Shown here: positions 31,927 to 43,149 of the stretch, piece after piece
How positions within the stretch are numbered: position 1 is the first letter of the stretch
How the letters are laid out: each line of letters starts with the position of its first letter
Source: Calliopum simillimum
Taxonomy: Eukaryota; Arthropoda; Insecta; Diptera; Lauxaniidae
Direction: 5' to 3'
Length of the DNA: 64,000 nt
NCBI GenBank assembly: GCA_951812925.1
Contig: OX638368.1
Location: 74,434,422-74,498,421, forward strand
Made by a program: the position numbers and the translations under genes
The notes under the pieces: generated by a model
What the model saw: the letters and a program-made list of their open reading frames with translations, nothing else
The model's database searches: none
Told to the model about the DNA's origin: nothing

Positions 31927-32813
31927 GTTATGATATATAAGTGCTTGTTTTTGTTATTTTCGCTTTTGTTCTGTTATCGACAACAAAAACATCTTGTTTC
32001 GGAATAAAAAATTAATACTAAGATAAAAATCATAAATACAAAAAATAAAAAATACGATCGCAATCAAGAATAATAAAATACAGTTTGTGCCATCCAAAGG
32101 TTGAAGAGTAAAATGATGTCAGTGTTGAACTTCCAAGGTTCCTTATAAGAACAATTAATTTTTATTCTTTTGTACGTTTCTTTTTTTTATTGCAAAAAAC
32201 TGGAATTCATTAAATATGTTTATATTTTGTGCCTAAATATTGTTATTAATTTATAAATAAATGTTTAATGTGCCGATTTAAGCTAAAAATTAAAAATCAT
32301 TCTTGGCTTTTCAAACATCCTAAAGAAAAAGTATTAATATTTTGAGTGGTGGCAACTCTACATTGAAAATTTTGAGAGAGCCTGTATCAAAATAATTTGA
32401 CAATCTTAAATTTTATATATTTCGTTAAAACGGTTTTTACGAGTTTTAAGGGGTTTTAGCCTTTGATAGCATACTTTCAGTGAAAATAAATTACTTAAAC
32501 ATATTAACAGTACAGAAAAGTGGCTGTGAAGTGTAAAACAAACAAAAACTTTAAAAAATATTTTGTGTGAAATGTAGTGAAACCAGGACAGCCGCAAAAA
32601 AACGTAGATACACACTTGGGAATACATTTTGTGCTTAATTTCGAACCTGACGTAAGTTTAGGAGGTGCAGTCAGAATATACCCAGTTTTTATTCAGAGCC
32701 TGGATCGACTATTCATCCGCTCTGTGTGAACTTTGGTTGCATTATCTAAAATAACTCTTGCTCCACAACGTTTGGAAAATTAAACATTTCAGCTTTCCGA
32801 GCTTGCTATGTTT
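31927..32813. other. Intronic AT-rich sequence
   Basis: No gene or clear repeat recognised between the hAT-like element and the next MITE. Confidence 0.5.
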
Positions 32814-32817
32814 TTAA

Positions 32818-33055
32818 CTAGCTACCAACAAATCACGTGTCAAGTGGTTTTGTGGTGTGAGCTTACTGTTCTATGTTTTTGAGTAAAAACACCAACATTA
32901 CAAAAACAAGGCAAAATGCATAGATAAAAAAACCAAAAAATTGTTGGTAGGTTGGTTTTCGATATGTTTCACCCATTCCCCTGTTATGCGTCGCCCCGCT
33001 GTTTGTAAGTCGTTGATATTATACTTTCCTTGCAAAGCGCCTTGTTGGTAACTAG
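32818..33055. mobile_element. TTAA-flanked MITE, internally deleted
   Basis: Starts CTAGCTACCAACAAATCACG after TTAA (32814-32817) and ends GGTAACTAG before TTAA (33056-33059). Same family as 12678-13092 but shorter, because one arm is mostly missing. Confidence 0.75.
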
Positions 33056-33059
33056 TTAA

Positions 33060-33490
33060 TGTAAATCATTATCTGTTCAAAACAACAACAAAAATTAAAA
33101 ATTTCACAGAGCCCGGTGATAAACAACCGAACGCGCTTGCTACTTCGGTTGAAACTCGCCAAAAAAGCTTGCATCCGAAGGCGCTTTGCAAAAAAAGTAT
33201 AATATCAACGACTTACAAACAGCGGGGCGATGCATAACAGGGGAAAAAACAAAAAATTAGAACTTTGCATATGCGGCATTGAATTTCTTGCTGTGATTCT
33301 CGTCTAATCTATGCAAAAAATGAATAAAGCATGCTGGGTCGAGTTCTTAATTTGTAGGTGAATTCGACTGAAGATCCCATATCGTTATGCATTTTGCATT
33401 GTTTTTGTAATGTTAGTGTTTTTACTCAAAAACATAGAACAGTAAGCTCACACCACAAAACCACTTGACACGTAATTTGTTGGTAGCTAG
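33060..33490. mobile_element. Second adjoining copy of the TTAA MITE family
   Basis: Contains the middle (GGCGCTTTGCAAAAAAAGTA) and the right arm (CACACCACAAAACCACTTGA...GGTAGCTAG). It is bracketed by a direct repeat of the phrase TTAATGTAAATCATTATCTG (33056 and 33490, one difference). A segment shared with 59650-59760 (CCCGGTGATAAACAACC and its complement) shows that the longer form of the element carries extra internal sequence. Confidence 0.65.
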
Positions 33491-33641
33491 TTAATGTAAA
33501 TAATTATCTGTTCAAAACAACAAAACATTTCTATGTTTTTGTTCAGAACTCTCCTTAAAATTTATATTTAAATCCACTTATTCCACTTATTTTCTCTTTT
33601 ACTGATAAAAATAAAATTTTAAAGTAATTAATAAATTAATA

Positions 33642-34259
33642 ACACAGTCCTGCGCTTTTGAAAAAGTAAAAAAAGTATGATATGAGAGTAAGTGATTTTT
33701 ATAGTTTTTTGATCGCTGAATCCGAATATGACCTCCGATTCGTTCCATCACGTCTGAGATCCGAGTTATCCTTGATTTAAAGTGCAAGAAACGCTATTTT
33801 CAGACATATGGCGTACATCCTGAAAGTAGTCTAGTTCACTTTTGACAGCGACATTGAATAGCCTTGAGCTTCCTCTTTAAAGCATACTTTTAACTTTTTC
33901 AGTTGAATCATTAGTTCCGAGATATCATCGATTGAAGTAAAGGTATCGCAAATTCCTGTAAAGGACTATATTCAATTTGTATACCTTTACTCGAAACTAA
34001 TGATTTAATTGTAAAAGTTAAAACTACGCATTAAAGAGGAAGCTCGGGGCTATTCAATGCCGCTGTCAAAAGTGAACTAAACTTTTTTCAGGATGTACGC
34101 CATATGTTTGAATATAGCGTTTTCTGCACTTTAAATCAAGGATAACTTGGATCTCAGACGTGATGGAGCAAATCGGAGGTCATATTCGGATTCAGCGAGC
34201 GAAAATTTATAAAAATCCCCTACTCTGATCTCATACTTTTTTTCATCGCAGGACTGTGT
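33642..34259. mobile_element. Foldback MITE
   Basis: About 300-bp arms in inverted orientation around a centre near 33960. Termini ACACAGTCCTGCG are present on both sides. Matching arm phrases include GAGTTATCCTTGATTTAAAG and its complement near 34130. No coding capacity; the target duplication is unclear. Confidence 0.75.
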
Positions 34260-34289
34260 AATTTATTTATTATGTACTTTCATTTAATA

Positions 34290-34681
34290 GCTGTGTTTCT
34301 TTTGACGCTTATATACAATTGTAGTAATTTTCAAATTGCTATAACTTATGAACGGTGAGTCGTACGATTTAAAGTCCAAGGGTCTTTTTCATTGAGAACC
34401 ATATACTCTACAATCTAATCTATATTAATCTATTGTGAAAAATAAATAATTATTTAGAAGTTATTTAAAAAAAAGTGATTTTTTGCCGTTTATCGGCGCT
34501 TAACCAGTTTTTATAGAATAAGTCCTAAAAGATAAATTTTTTTAAAAATTAAAAGTTTTTGTAGAGAACGTGATTCTCCATTAAAAAGTTCCTTAGAGTT
34601 TTATTGTGCGTTTCACTGTTCATGAGTTATCGCAATTTCAAAATATCCACAATTGTATATACGCGTCAAAAAAAACACGGC
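34290..34681. mobile_element. TA-flanked MITE
   Basis: Inverted termini GC(T/C)GTGTTTCTTTTGACGC with similarity continuing for about 60 bp (ACAATTGT, TTCAAATTGCTATAACTTAT). TA lies on both sides (34288-34289, 34682-34683). Confidence 0.72.
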
Positions 34682-35016
34682 TAATGCCTAATCGGCGCTA
34701 AATCTAACTATTAAATAGGAATTGTTTTTGTACATGCGATATATATAATAATAAAAACAAACTTATGCCAATTTTTTTTTTTTTTTTTTGGTTTAATATG
34801 TATTCTCGTTGCATTTTTGTATATAGTGCTCTTAGATAATGTTTTCACTTTTTAATGTCCTTTAACAGATTTAGCTTATTATCTTATTCTTTTCGTTTTT
34901 AATCACCCGAGCTCAATTTTGGAATGCCGACAAAGTATAAAGTTTCACTGAATTATCTTGCCTTGTTTAACAGTGAAATAATTTCAAAATACGGACGGAC
35001 ATGCTACATCGACTTA
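34682..35016. other. Diverged DINE-like fragment
   Basis: Includes CACCCGAGCTC, TTTCACTGAATTATCTTGCC and ACGGACGGACATGCTACATC, which correspond to blocks of the DINE-like elements at 6968 and 10508. Too eroded for borders. Confidence 0.45.
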
Positions 35017-37085
35017 TAGTCTAGGTGCCAGGCGACACATTGTTCTACTCATACATAACAGCTTATAACTTTTAGGATAGCTTAATTATACCTAGACCCC
35101 CAAATATCTTAATTATACCTAGACCCCCAAATATCTCTTGGGAAACTTTCTGAATCAGGGGCTTTTCCTCTCCAGCTTTTCCAAAAGTGGTCAATTTGAA
35201 GTGGTGTACCAAATTTATTAATAACATATTGCTGTTTAATGAATTCAAAAGTCGACTTCGTGAAATATCCGAAAAAAACTTGTCCGACAAAAATTTTAGT
35301 TCCATAAGGGTGTCTGCCAAACTAAACAAGCCAAAAAAATGACTTAAAAAAATTTATTACTAACAAGCTGATTTTTTCAATATCGTTTAAAAATAACGTG
35401 CAAAATAATATTTTCACATTGTCCGACACAATATACTTGCCGGTTTTTCCGTCCGACAGTGAAAATCGGCTTTTCCACGAGTTAGTGGAAATTTATTAAT
35501 AACTGTCGGACAAAAAACAAATTAGATTTGTGAAAGGCTTATATGCTTAATTGAATGTGTGTCCGACAAATATAATGCAACCAAATTGCAGTCCGACAAA
35601 AAAGGCAATTTTTTTTATATATTAAATCTATCTAAAGTTCAGATTTTACGCAAAGCTTAAATTTTATTCATAACCGTCGGACTATATACAAAGATAATTT
35701 TTTAGATAATAATTCAATGTTTAATACTATTGGTGGAAAAATCAAGTGGTGCGGGAGCGCCCCATGGCAAGCATAAGTAGATAAATACAATATTTCAATA
35801 TTTATCGTTTTTCAAGCATAACAGAATTTTATTGTAGGTTTTTATAAATAAAGTTTAGAGTACAGGTAATCCTCGTTATAAGCGTTTATTAACTAATGAA
35901 TTGCATAAAAAGCAATCCATTATTTTTTTTAATATAATTTCGTAAAATACATTAAAAGTATTAAAACACGTGCTACACTACAATACCAATGATGCATCAA
36001 CGCATTTCTCGAGTTGGAGCAGCGTGGGTATACATTAGGGTGGGCCGATTTGAAAACTGATCTCGGCTACTCCCCTATGTGAAAGTTCATTCAATTCTGT
36101 GAATATTTGCCCTAAGAACTATATCTCTGCGTTCAACTTTAGTTCGGCGCATTTTTGATCGAAAATTGCACCTTTCATCAATATTTTTTTTTGTTTTCAT
36201 ACTAAATTTTAAAAATTTTTATAAAGACAAAAGTAATGTCATTATATGATTTGGCTGGTATTCTGTCATTAAACAATTAAATTGAGTTCTTATTACATAA
36301 AAAGTTCACTTGATAAAGTGGAATTGATGCTATATATTTAAAAAAATGATATGGGTCAAATAGCCGATTATTATGACCGACTTTCAAAATAAACGATTCA
36401 TATTTTTGGATGAATTTTTTCAAACAAAATACCAACCTAGGCTGAAAGTTCATTCAATTCTATGAATATTTGCCCAAGGAACCATATCTCTACGTTCAAC
36501 TTTAGTTCGGCGCATTTTCAATTGAAAATTTTACCTTGCGTTCAATATTTATTTTTATGCTTAGTTTTCAAAATACCTATAGAGACAAAAGTAATATCAT
36601 AATATGTTTTGGCTGGTATTCTGTCAGTAATCAAAAAAATTGGGTTTCGTTTTACGAAAAGTTTACTTGATAGCGTGGAATTGATTGTATTTATTCCAAA
36701 AAATTATATCGGTCAAATAACCGATTTCAAAATAAATGAGTTATATTTTTACATGGATTTTTTCAATCGAAACACCAACCCAAGTATTTTTGGATGCTAG
36801 GATGCCGAATCTTACACTCATTTTTTTCTAGGGCAACATCTAGTGGCAGTTTTAGGAAGTAAATTAGCCGCTTTTTTAATTTTACAGAACAATATACCAA
36901 AAATCTATGTAAAAATATGAATCGTTTATCATAAATATATATAATTTAACCTATATAATTTTTTGATTTTTTATTTAATTGAACTTTTAGTCATATATTT
37001 GCAAAGATCGATTTACATATAAATCTATCAATGCATTTTTCTAACACATAATTATGACAAATCAAGGAACGGATTAAAAACACGG

Positions 37086-37134
37086 CTATAGTGACATATG
37101 TTTCGTCTTTCGCCACAAAGACTCATCAGACTAT
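37086..37134 (-). ncRNA. Hammerhead ribozyme, copy A
   Basis: All conserved parts are visible on the minus strand: stem I ATAGT (37134-37130) pairing with ACTAT (37092? downstream of the cut, 37090-37086 side); core CTGATGA (37129-37123); stem II GTCTTT/AAAGAC around the loop GTGGCG; GAAA (37104-37101); and stem III ACATATGT, a perfect palindrome, followed by C (37093), after which cleavage is expected. The palindromic stem III is too short for a hairpin, so cleavage probably needs a dimer, as in other short-stem type I hammerheads. The conserved core has no deviation. Confidence 0.85.
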
Positions 37135-37224
37135 TTTTGTTGTAATTATAATTATATTTATTTTACTAAATTAATTATAATTGAAAAATTGCAAGTTTGA
37201 AAACTTTTTGTGTTTTTGGTCTGG

Positions 37225-37292
37225 GCGGGAGACGAACCAAGGATCTCCAGGTTGGTAGCAGAAGTCGTTACCACTGCACCAGCCTTGCCCGG
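37225..37292 (-). promoter_or_regulatory. tRNA-like Pol III promoter of SINE-like copy A
   Basis: A box TGGTGCAGTGG (37281-37271) and B box GGTTCGTCTCC (37238-37228) are spaced about 32 bases apart, as in tRNA genes. GGGC near the 5' side can pair with GCCC after the B box. It does not fold into a standard tRNA with a clear anticodon arm, so it is read as tRNA-derived. Confidence 0.7.
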
Positions 37293-37367
37293 CTGCGAAG
37301 CCGACTTTTTGCCAGTTTTATTTGTGTGTTAATACGTATTGATATATCATAATTGTTGTTTTGTGTT

Positions 37368-37417
37368 ATTTATTGATATTTGGTATAGTTGTTCCTTTGG
37401 AACAAATTCAATACCGA
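37368..37417. repeat. 50-bp perfect inverted repeat around SINE copy B, left
   Basis: Exact reverse complement of 37814-37863 (TCGGTATTGAATTTGTTCC...). The pair brackets SINE-like copy B and about 100 bp of other sequence. Confidence 0.9.
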
Positions 37418-37511
37418 TTGCAGGTGTTTCCACCTTATCAGGGCATGTTCTCCCAAATAACTTTAAGAATTTTTTTTAAGTGTGTTACTTAATGACATTT
37501 TATATTGAAAA

Positions 37512-37816
37512 TTGATTTTTTATTTAATTGAACTTTTAGTCATATATTTGCAAAGATCGATTTACATATAAATCTATCAATGCATTTTTCTAACACATAA
37601 TTATGACAAATCAAGGAACGGATTAAAAACACGGCTATAGTGACATATGTTTCGTCTTTCGCCACAAAGACTCATCAGACTATTTTTGTTGTAATTATAA
37701 TTATATTTATTTTACTAAATTAATTATAATTGAAAAATTGCAAGTTTGAAAACTTTTTGTGTTTTTGGTCTGGGCGGGAGACGAACCAAGGATCTCCAGG
37801 TTGGTAGCAGAAGTCG
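37512..37816 (-). mobile_element. SINE-like element with hammerhead, copy B (5'-truncated)
   Basis: Homologous to copy A from the tail to the middle of the tRNA-like head. The head is cut at AGAAGTCG before the A box, where it joins a 50-bp inverted repeat with a 3-bp overlap TCG. The B box is kept (37787-37777). The hammerhead and tail are preserved. Truncation on the promoter side fits retrotransposition. Confidence 0.75.
37635..37683 (-). ncRNA. Hammerhead ribozyme, copy B
   Basis: Identical to copy A over all core and stem positions, shifted by 549 bp: CTGATGA at 37678-37672, stem II GTCTTT/AAAGAC, GAAACATATGTC, and flanking ATAGT/ACTAT for stem I. Confidence 0.85.
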
Positions 37817-37863
37817 GTATTGAATTTGTTCCAAAGGAACAACTATACCAAATATCAATAAAT
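37814..37863. repeat. 50-bp perfect inverted repeat around SINE copy B, right
   Basis: Partner of 37368-37417. It adjoins the truncated tRNA-like head of copy B. Confidence 0.9.
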
Positions 37864-39127
37864 AAATATAATCAATTCCACGCTATCAAGTAAACTTTTC
37901 GTAAAAACAGAACTCAATTTTATTATTTACTGACAGACTACCAGCCAAAACATATTATGATATTACTTTTGTCTCTATGAGAATTTTGAAAATTAAGCAT
38001 AAAAATAAATATTAAACGCAAGGTAAAGTTTTCAATTGAAAATGCGCCGAACTAAAGTTGAACGTAGAGATATGGTTCCTTGGGCAAATATTCATAGAAT
38101 TGAATGAACTTTCAGCTTAGGTTGGTATTTTGTTTGAAAAAATTCATCCAAAAATATGAATCGTTTATTTTGAAAGTCGGTCATAATAATCGGCTATTTG
38201 ACCCATATAATTTTTTTAAATATATAGCATCAATTCCACACTATCAAGTGAACTTTTTATGTAATTAGAACCCAATTTAATTGTTTACTGACAGAATACC
38301 AGCCAAATCATATAATGACATTACTTTTGTCTTTATAAAAATTTTTAAAATTTAGTATGAAAACAAAAAAAATATTGATGAAAGGTACAATTTTCGATCA
38401 AAAATGCGCCGAACTAAAGTTGAACGTAGAGATATAGTTCTTTGGGCAAATATTTATAGAATTGAATGAAATTTCACATAGGGGGGTAGCCGAGGTCGAT
38501 AAAATTTCCTCCATACAATTTGGCCCACCCTAGTATACATATATAACGGTATTTTGGAGCAACATGTGCACACATACTTTCTAAAATGTGCGCAGGTACA
38601 CGCCGATAGGTATAATTTTGGAGTCCAAAGCAAAAAGAAGCGCGTAATTCAAATAATTTTAAAATTCCGAAGAGAGGACCTTAAAATTTCTATTACTGCT
38701 TTAAATAAGTTGATAATTTCTTTTCTAACAAATTATGATATAAAATTATGCTATTTTTATCATTCAATATGAAATTTAATTTTATATTATAATTACCATG
38801 CAAACGGAGTAGACGTGTTTTTAAGCGGCTGCAAATCAACGCAATATAGTCATACGTAAATAATTCCAATTATCTTGAAAAAAAGACGACACAGATACAA
38901 CTATTATCGCAACGATTTCTGGAAGAATTTTTGATTTTTATACGCAATTTTCATTTAATTTATCGATATTAACTAAGATTTCTGGTTTCTGATAAAAGTA
39001 AAGTAGAAAGCAACAAAATAATAAAATTCTCCGAAGTGCATCGAACAGTGTAAAGCAACAAACCATACCTGCAACTCCGACTGGATCTAACAATGCAAAG
39101 GTCAGTAACTCATCATTTGGATCGCCC

Positions 39128-39875
39128 ATGTACTCTGATGCAACTCTTAATGCAAAACTAAAGTGTTCCGAAGAGAGAATGACAAAAACATTTACCGATG
39201 CAATAAAAGCAAGTGAGGACAGGGTAATAGAGGTTCGGAGAAATAACTGGTGAGCTGACAAATTTAAAGAAAACAATAAAAAGTGCGATGGAACGGTTGT
39301 CTGTAGTTGAAACTTTGTGCGGTGAAATTGGCGCAATCAAAGCTGAACTAAATGTACTACAGCAACAAACAGAGAACTGCATTAATGATACTAATGTCTC
39401 TTCTGGAATAAATATTTCTCTGAAAAAAGAAATCGAAGAATTGAAAGTACAAATCCGCAAATATGAAAAATATGAGGTTGCGTCTGATGTCATCTTACAT
39501 GGAATCCCTTGCAAAAAAGCTGAAGATTTAAGCAAAATCTTTTGAAGTATATGCTCTGCTGTTAGTTGTGATGTTCCGATTTTAAGAGACATTTTTAGAT
39601 TAAAGTCAAATGATAGTAGCAACATCAAACCTGCAATAGTCGTGAAACTTGTGTCGGTCTATGATAGAAACAAACTCCTGAGATCTGTTGCTGCTTTTTG
39701 CAAAACAAATAAGCGACAGCTGAGGCTTAATGACATTGAGTACATAGGAGATAGTAAGTTTTACGTACATGAGAGCCTTACGAAACCAAATCGTGAGCTT
39801 CTAAGTTATGCGATGCAGAAAAAGAGGGAAGATCGATTGTTTGCTGCTTTTCCATTTATGGTCGAGTGTATGTAA
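39128..39875 (+). pseudogene. LINE 1 ORF1 protein
   Basis: From ATG at 39128 (MYSDATLNAKLKCSEERM) the frame shifts near 39245 and continues as ITGELTNLKKTIKSAMERL with a coiled-coil-like stretch of heptads (LNVLQQQTENC, LKKEIEELKVQIRKYEKY). A segment VASDVILHGIPCKKAEDL follows, then an in-frame TGA at 39543, then PAIVVKLVSVYDRNKLLRS to 39875. A coiled coil followed by an RRM-like VILHGIP..IVVKL pattern is typical of LINE ORF1 proteins, which bind the element RNA as chaperones. Confidence 0.7.
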
Positions 39876-40146
39876 AAGTTGAGAGTAGTAGCGAACCAAA
39901 ATTAATAGAAAGTAAAGAGAGCGTTGATAGCGTAGCAAAATTAATAGAGAATATAGAGCAAATAACAACAGCTAATTAGGGTGACCGTGAAACATAAAAA
40001 AATAAAAATTATTTTACTCTGCGTTGTATGTAATTATAGTATATTTATATGATTATGGTAAATTTCTTTAAATATTTAGTTTTTAAGTTAGGAAAGTACA
40101 ACATTGTAAACTGCCAATTTAAAATGTGCAATAGTAACTTTAATTT

Positions 40147-42978
40147 ATGTTTAGTTTAAATTCTACTATCAATACTGACGAAAATAATTTAAAGACCGTT
40201 TTAAAGTTGGTAAGTGAAAATCATAAAGGGCTGCAAATTTGTCATTTGAATGCAAGAAGCTTAAATGCAACAAAACTCGACTATTTGAACTATGTATTTG
40301 AAAGTTTGTGTATTGATGTTATTTGTGTTACAGAAACATGGTTCAAGAACGATTTTGATGACGCCACATATGCTCTAAGTGACTATTTGCTTGTTAGGAA
40401 TGATAGGAAATCGTGTACAAGAGGTGGAGGGATTGCTATATACTACAAATAATATTTGCAGCAAAAGATTGTTTTCAAATCGAGTAGTAGTATGCAAGTT
40501 GAATTTGTTATGCTTGAAATAGGTGATAGTATCAGTAAAACTTTAGTCGTTTGTGTATATAATCCTAATAAGTTATATGATATGAGTTGTTTTTTTGAAA
40601 AATTGTCCGAGTACGTGATACTTTATGAGCATATAATAATGTGTGGTGATTTTAATATTGATCTTTTGCATAAAGATGCGAAGTCCGTAGAATTTTCTGA
40701 TAGTATTGCTTCATTAGGCTTAAATATTGTAAATGAGTTTGCCACACGATTTTCTCCAAACTGCACGCTAAGCTTGCTTGATCTGTTTTGTGTTGCTGAC
40801 AACTCGAAAGTACTTCATGTTGACCAATTTTCTTTGGCTGGTGTTTCCGACCATGAAATGTTATTTCTCTGCTACAATGTTGATTTTTCTAAATATCAAA
40901 ATGAAACACACTTTTGCTACAGAGACTTTAAGAGAATCAATGTTGTAAGCCTTCTTGAAGAATCAAGAATGACTCCATGGAATGAATGCTGGTTTTTTGC
41001 TTCTATCAATGAAAAAATTGACCATTTGACATTTCTCGTGAATTATTTTTTTAATAAATATGTACCATTAAAAAGAATAAAAATAAAGAACAAGAAATAT
41101 CCTTGGTTTACAGATGAAGTTCTACGGGTAATAAAGGATAGAAATAAACTTCATTCAATATGGAAAAATAATCCAGATAATGTAAATTGGGAAGCTTACC
41201 GACGATGTAGAAATAAGGTAACAATCACAGTTCGTAATTCAAAGAGATCGTACTTTAAGTCCAAACTTGATGTCAAATTATCACCTAAACTGCTTTGGAA
41301 TAATTTAAAATCTATTGGTGTGGGAAGCAAAAATAGTCCGGATTGTTCCATAGATCCCAATATAATGAATAATTATTTTTTGTCAAGTTTTCCAACAGAT
41401 AAGGGATCATCGTTCATAATGAATGAGCAATGCGAGTGCAGTTTGGAACCAAAATTTAATTTTATGACAGTAACTGAAGACGAAGTAGTAAAAAGTATCT
41501 ATGCTATCAAATCTGATGCGACGGGGCATGAAGGAACTAGCCTCAAGTTTATAGAGATCATTCTTGGTAGTATTATTGCTTGCCTTACTCATATTTTTAA
41601 TTTTGCTATAACAGCATCTGTGTATCCAGAAACTTGGAAGATAGCAGATGTTACACTAGTTCCTAAAAGAAATAATGCGACTCTGCCTCAAGATTTTCGA
41701 CCGATTAGCATACTTCCCGTTCTCTCAAAGGCGTTTGAAAAGATCTTGACACGCCGAATTATGATTCATTTAGATCAAAACAATTTGCTCACAGAATATC
41801 AGTCTGGTTATAGATCGGGACACAGTTGTGCAACTGCCGTTCTGAAAATTTTAGATGATATACGTCCTGCATATGATAGAGATGAGCTAACCATTTTGGT
41901 TTTGTTGGACTTTTCAAAAGCTTTTGATGCAGTTAAGCATAAATTATTATTAAAGAAATTAGAAAACTATTTTGGTTTTGGTTCCAATGCAACCAAACTT
42001 TTAAAAAGTTATTTGACTCATAGACAACAAAGAGATATAATAAAGAACTCATATTCTGAATTGAAAGAAGTTACGTCCGGCGTCCCGCAAGGGTCAATTT
42101 TGGGACCCATACTATTCAGTATATTTATAAATGATATAGTTTATTGTTGCAAAAGTGTTTCCATTCACCTTTACGCGGATGATGCTCAGGTCTGCCTTTC
42201 TAGACCTAGCGGACTCTGTGAGGACTTAATTGAAAGGGTGAATGAGGATCTATTTTCAATTTGTGAATGGGCCAAAAATAATAAATTGAACATCAACGTC
42301 CTGAAGACAAAGGCATTGCCCATTTCCCATTCTACTTATGATCTGGCAGACCTGTCAAATTTAAATATGATGGGAACTCATATTATGTTTGACAGTTCTG
42401 TTTTAAGTTTGGGTTTTAAAATAAATTCCAACCTAAGCTGCAGCGATCATGTGAACTATATGATATGTAGAATGTACAATGTTCTGAGGAAACTATGGCA
42501 TTCAGCGTCATTTGTGTCAGAAGATATTAAGCTGAAATTAATAAGAGCTTTGCTTGTTCCACTTTTAAATTTCGGTGAACTAGTTTACGGAAATTTGGAT
42601 GGTGGATCCAAGCAAAAAATTCAGCTAGTTCTTAATAATGCTGCAAGATATATATACTCTAAGCGAAAGTATGATCATATATCGGGTTATGCAATAAAGA
42701 TTCTAAATTGCGAATTGGTCCCATACTTAAATTTTAGAAACTTAATTTTTCTACATAGGCTCATATATGAACGTTGTCCTAAATATTTGTTCGAAAAATT
42801 AGTGTTTGCGCAATCAATTCGTACTAATAATTTAATTTTACCTATGTCCAAATTTTTAACGTCTCAAAGAATGTTTTTTGTCAGTGTTGTTAAACTGTGG
42901 AATTCTCTTCCAAGTGATATAAAATCCGAAAGAAGAAAAGCATATTTTAAATTGGCAGTATTTAGATTTTTATGTTAA
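40147..42978 (+). pseudogene. LINE 1 ORF2: endonuclease and reverse transcriptase
   Basis: 943-codon frame with a single in-frame TAA at 40450-40452. Endonuclease motifs: LQICHLNARSL, VTETWF, MCGDFNID and GVSDHEML. Reverse-transcriptase motifs: FRPISILPVLSKAFEKIL, LDFSKAFDAV, SGVPQGSILGPILF and the catalytic YADDA. C-terminal part with LLNFGELVYGN and KLWNSLPSDI. The only visible damage is the nonsense codon early in the endonuclease, so the element was active recently or is rescued in other copies. Confidence 0.9.
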
Positions 42979-43149
42979 TAGCCTGTTAGTAAAAAAAAAA
43001 ATTATATATATATTTTAAAATATTAATTAATTAATTTAGTTAGTTATATTTTAAATTTTTATTTGATAATGTGTGTACTGATTCGTTTATAATCACTGAT
43101 GTACTATTAAGAGACTCTATGTCTTATCATGAACAGTTGAAATCTTTTG

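Larger units (their letters stand above)
36963..37305 (-). mobile_element. SINE-like element with hammerhead, copy A
   Basis: Read on the minus strand: a tRNA-like head with Pol III A and B boxes (37292-37225), an AT-rich spacer, a hammerhead ribozyme (37134-37086) and a tail ending CAATTAAATAAAAAATCAA. Total about 340 bp, with no coding frame. A second copy lies exactly 549 bp to the right, and the two agree closely over roughly 300 bp. A tRNA-type promoter plus hammerhead in a short non-coding repeat resembles Schistosoma Sm-alpha elements and animal retrozymes. Antisense to MAEA. Confidence 0.75.
36038..38530. mobile_element. TA-flanked foldback (GGGTGGGCC ends)
   Basis: Ends GGGTGGGCC and GGCCCACCC are flanked by TA. 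Arms (36038-36950 and 37871-38530) are inverted copies with internal sub-repeats of TGGCTGGTATTCTGTCA (around 36250 and 36611). The centre is occupied by the hammerhead-containing SINE-like copies at 36963-37870. A partial second copy lies at 43150-43991. Confidence 0.75.
38880..43147 (+). mobile_element. Non-LTR retrotransposon (LINE) 1, nearly complete
   Basis: Two-ORF LINE with an ORF1 of nucleic-acid-binding type and an ORF2 with apurinic-type endonuclease plus reverse transcriptase. Exact ends are uncertain: the 5' end lies before 39128 and the 3' end close to 43147, where foldback sequence begins. Sequence style suggests the CR1/Jockey group, but the clade is not settled. It has few disabling mutations and so is a young insertion. 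Same orientation as MAEA. Confidence 0.8.

Noticed and set aside
37225..37292. A functional tRNA gene
   Set aside because: A and B boxes are good, but no clean cloverleaf or anticodon arm was found, and the sequence is part of a repeated element with a ribozyme and tail.
38938..39628. Minus-strand frames of 132 and 156 codons
   Set aside because: They overlap LINE ORF1 on the other strand, which has better support.
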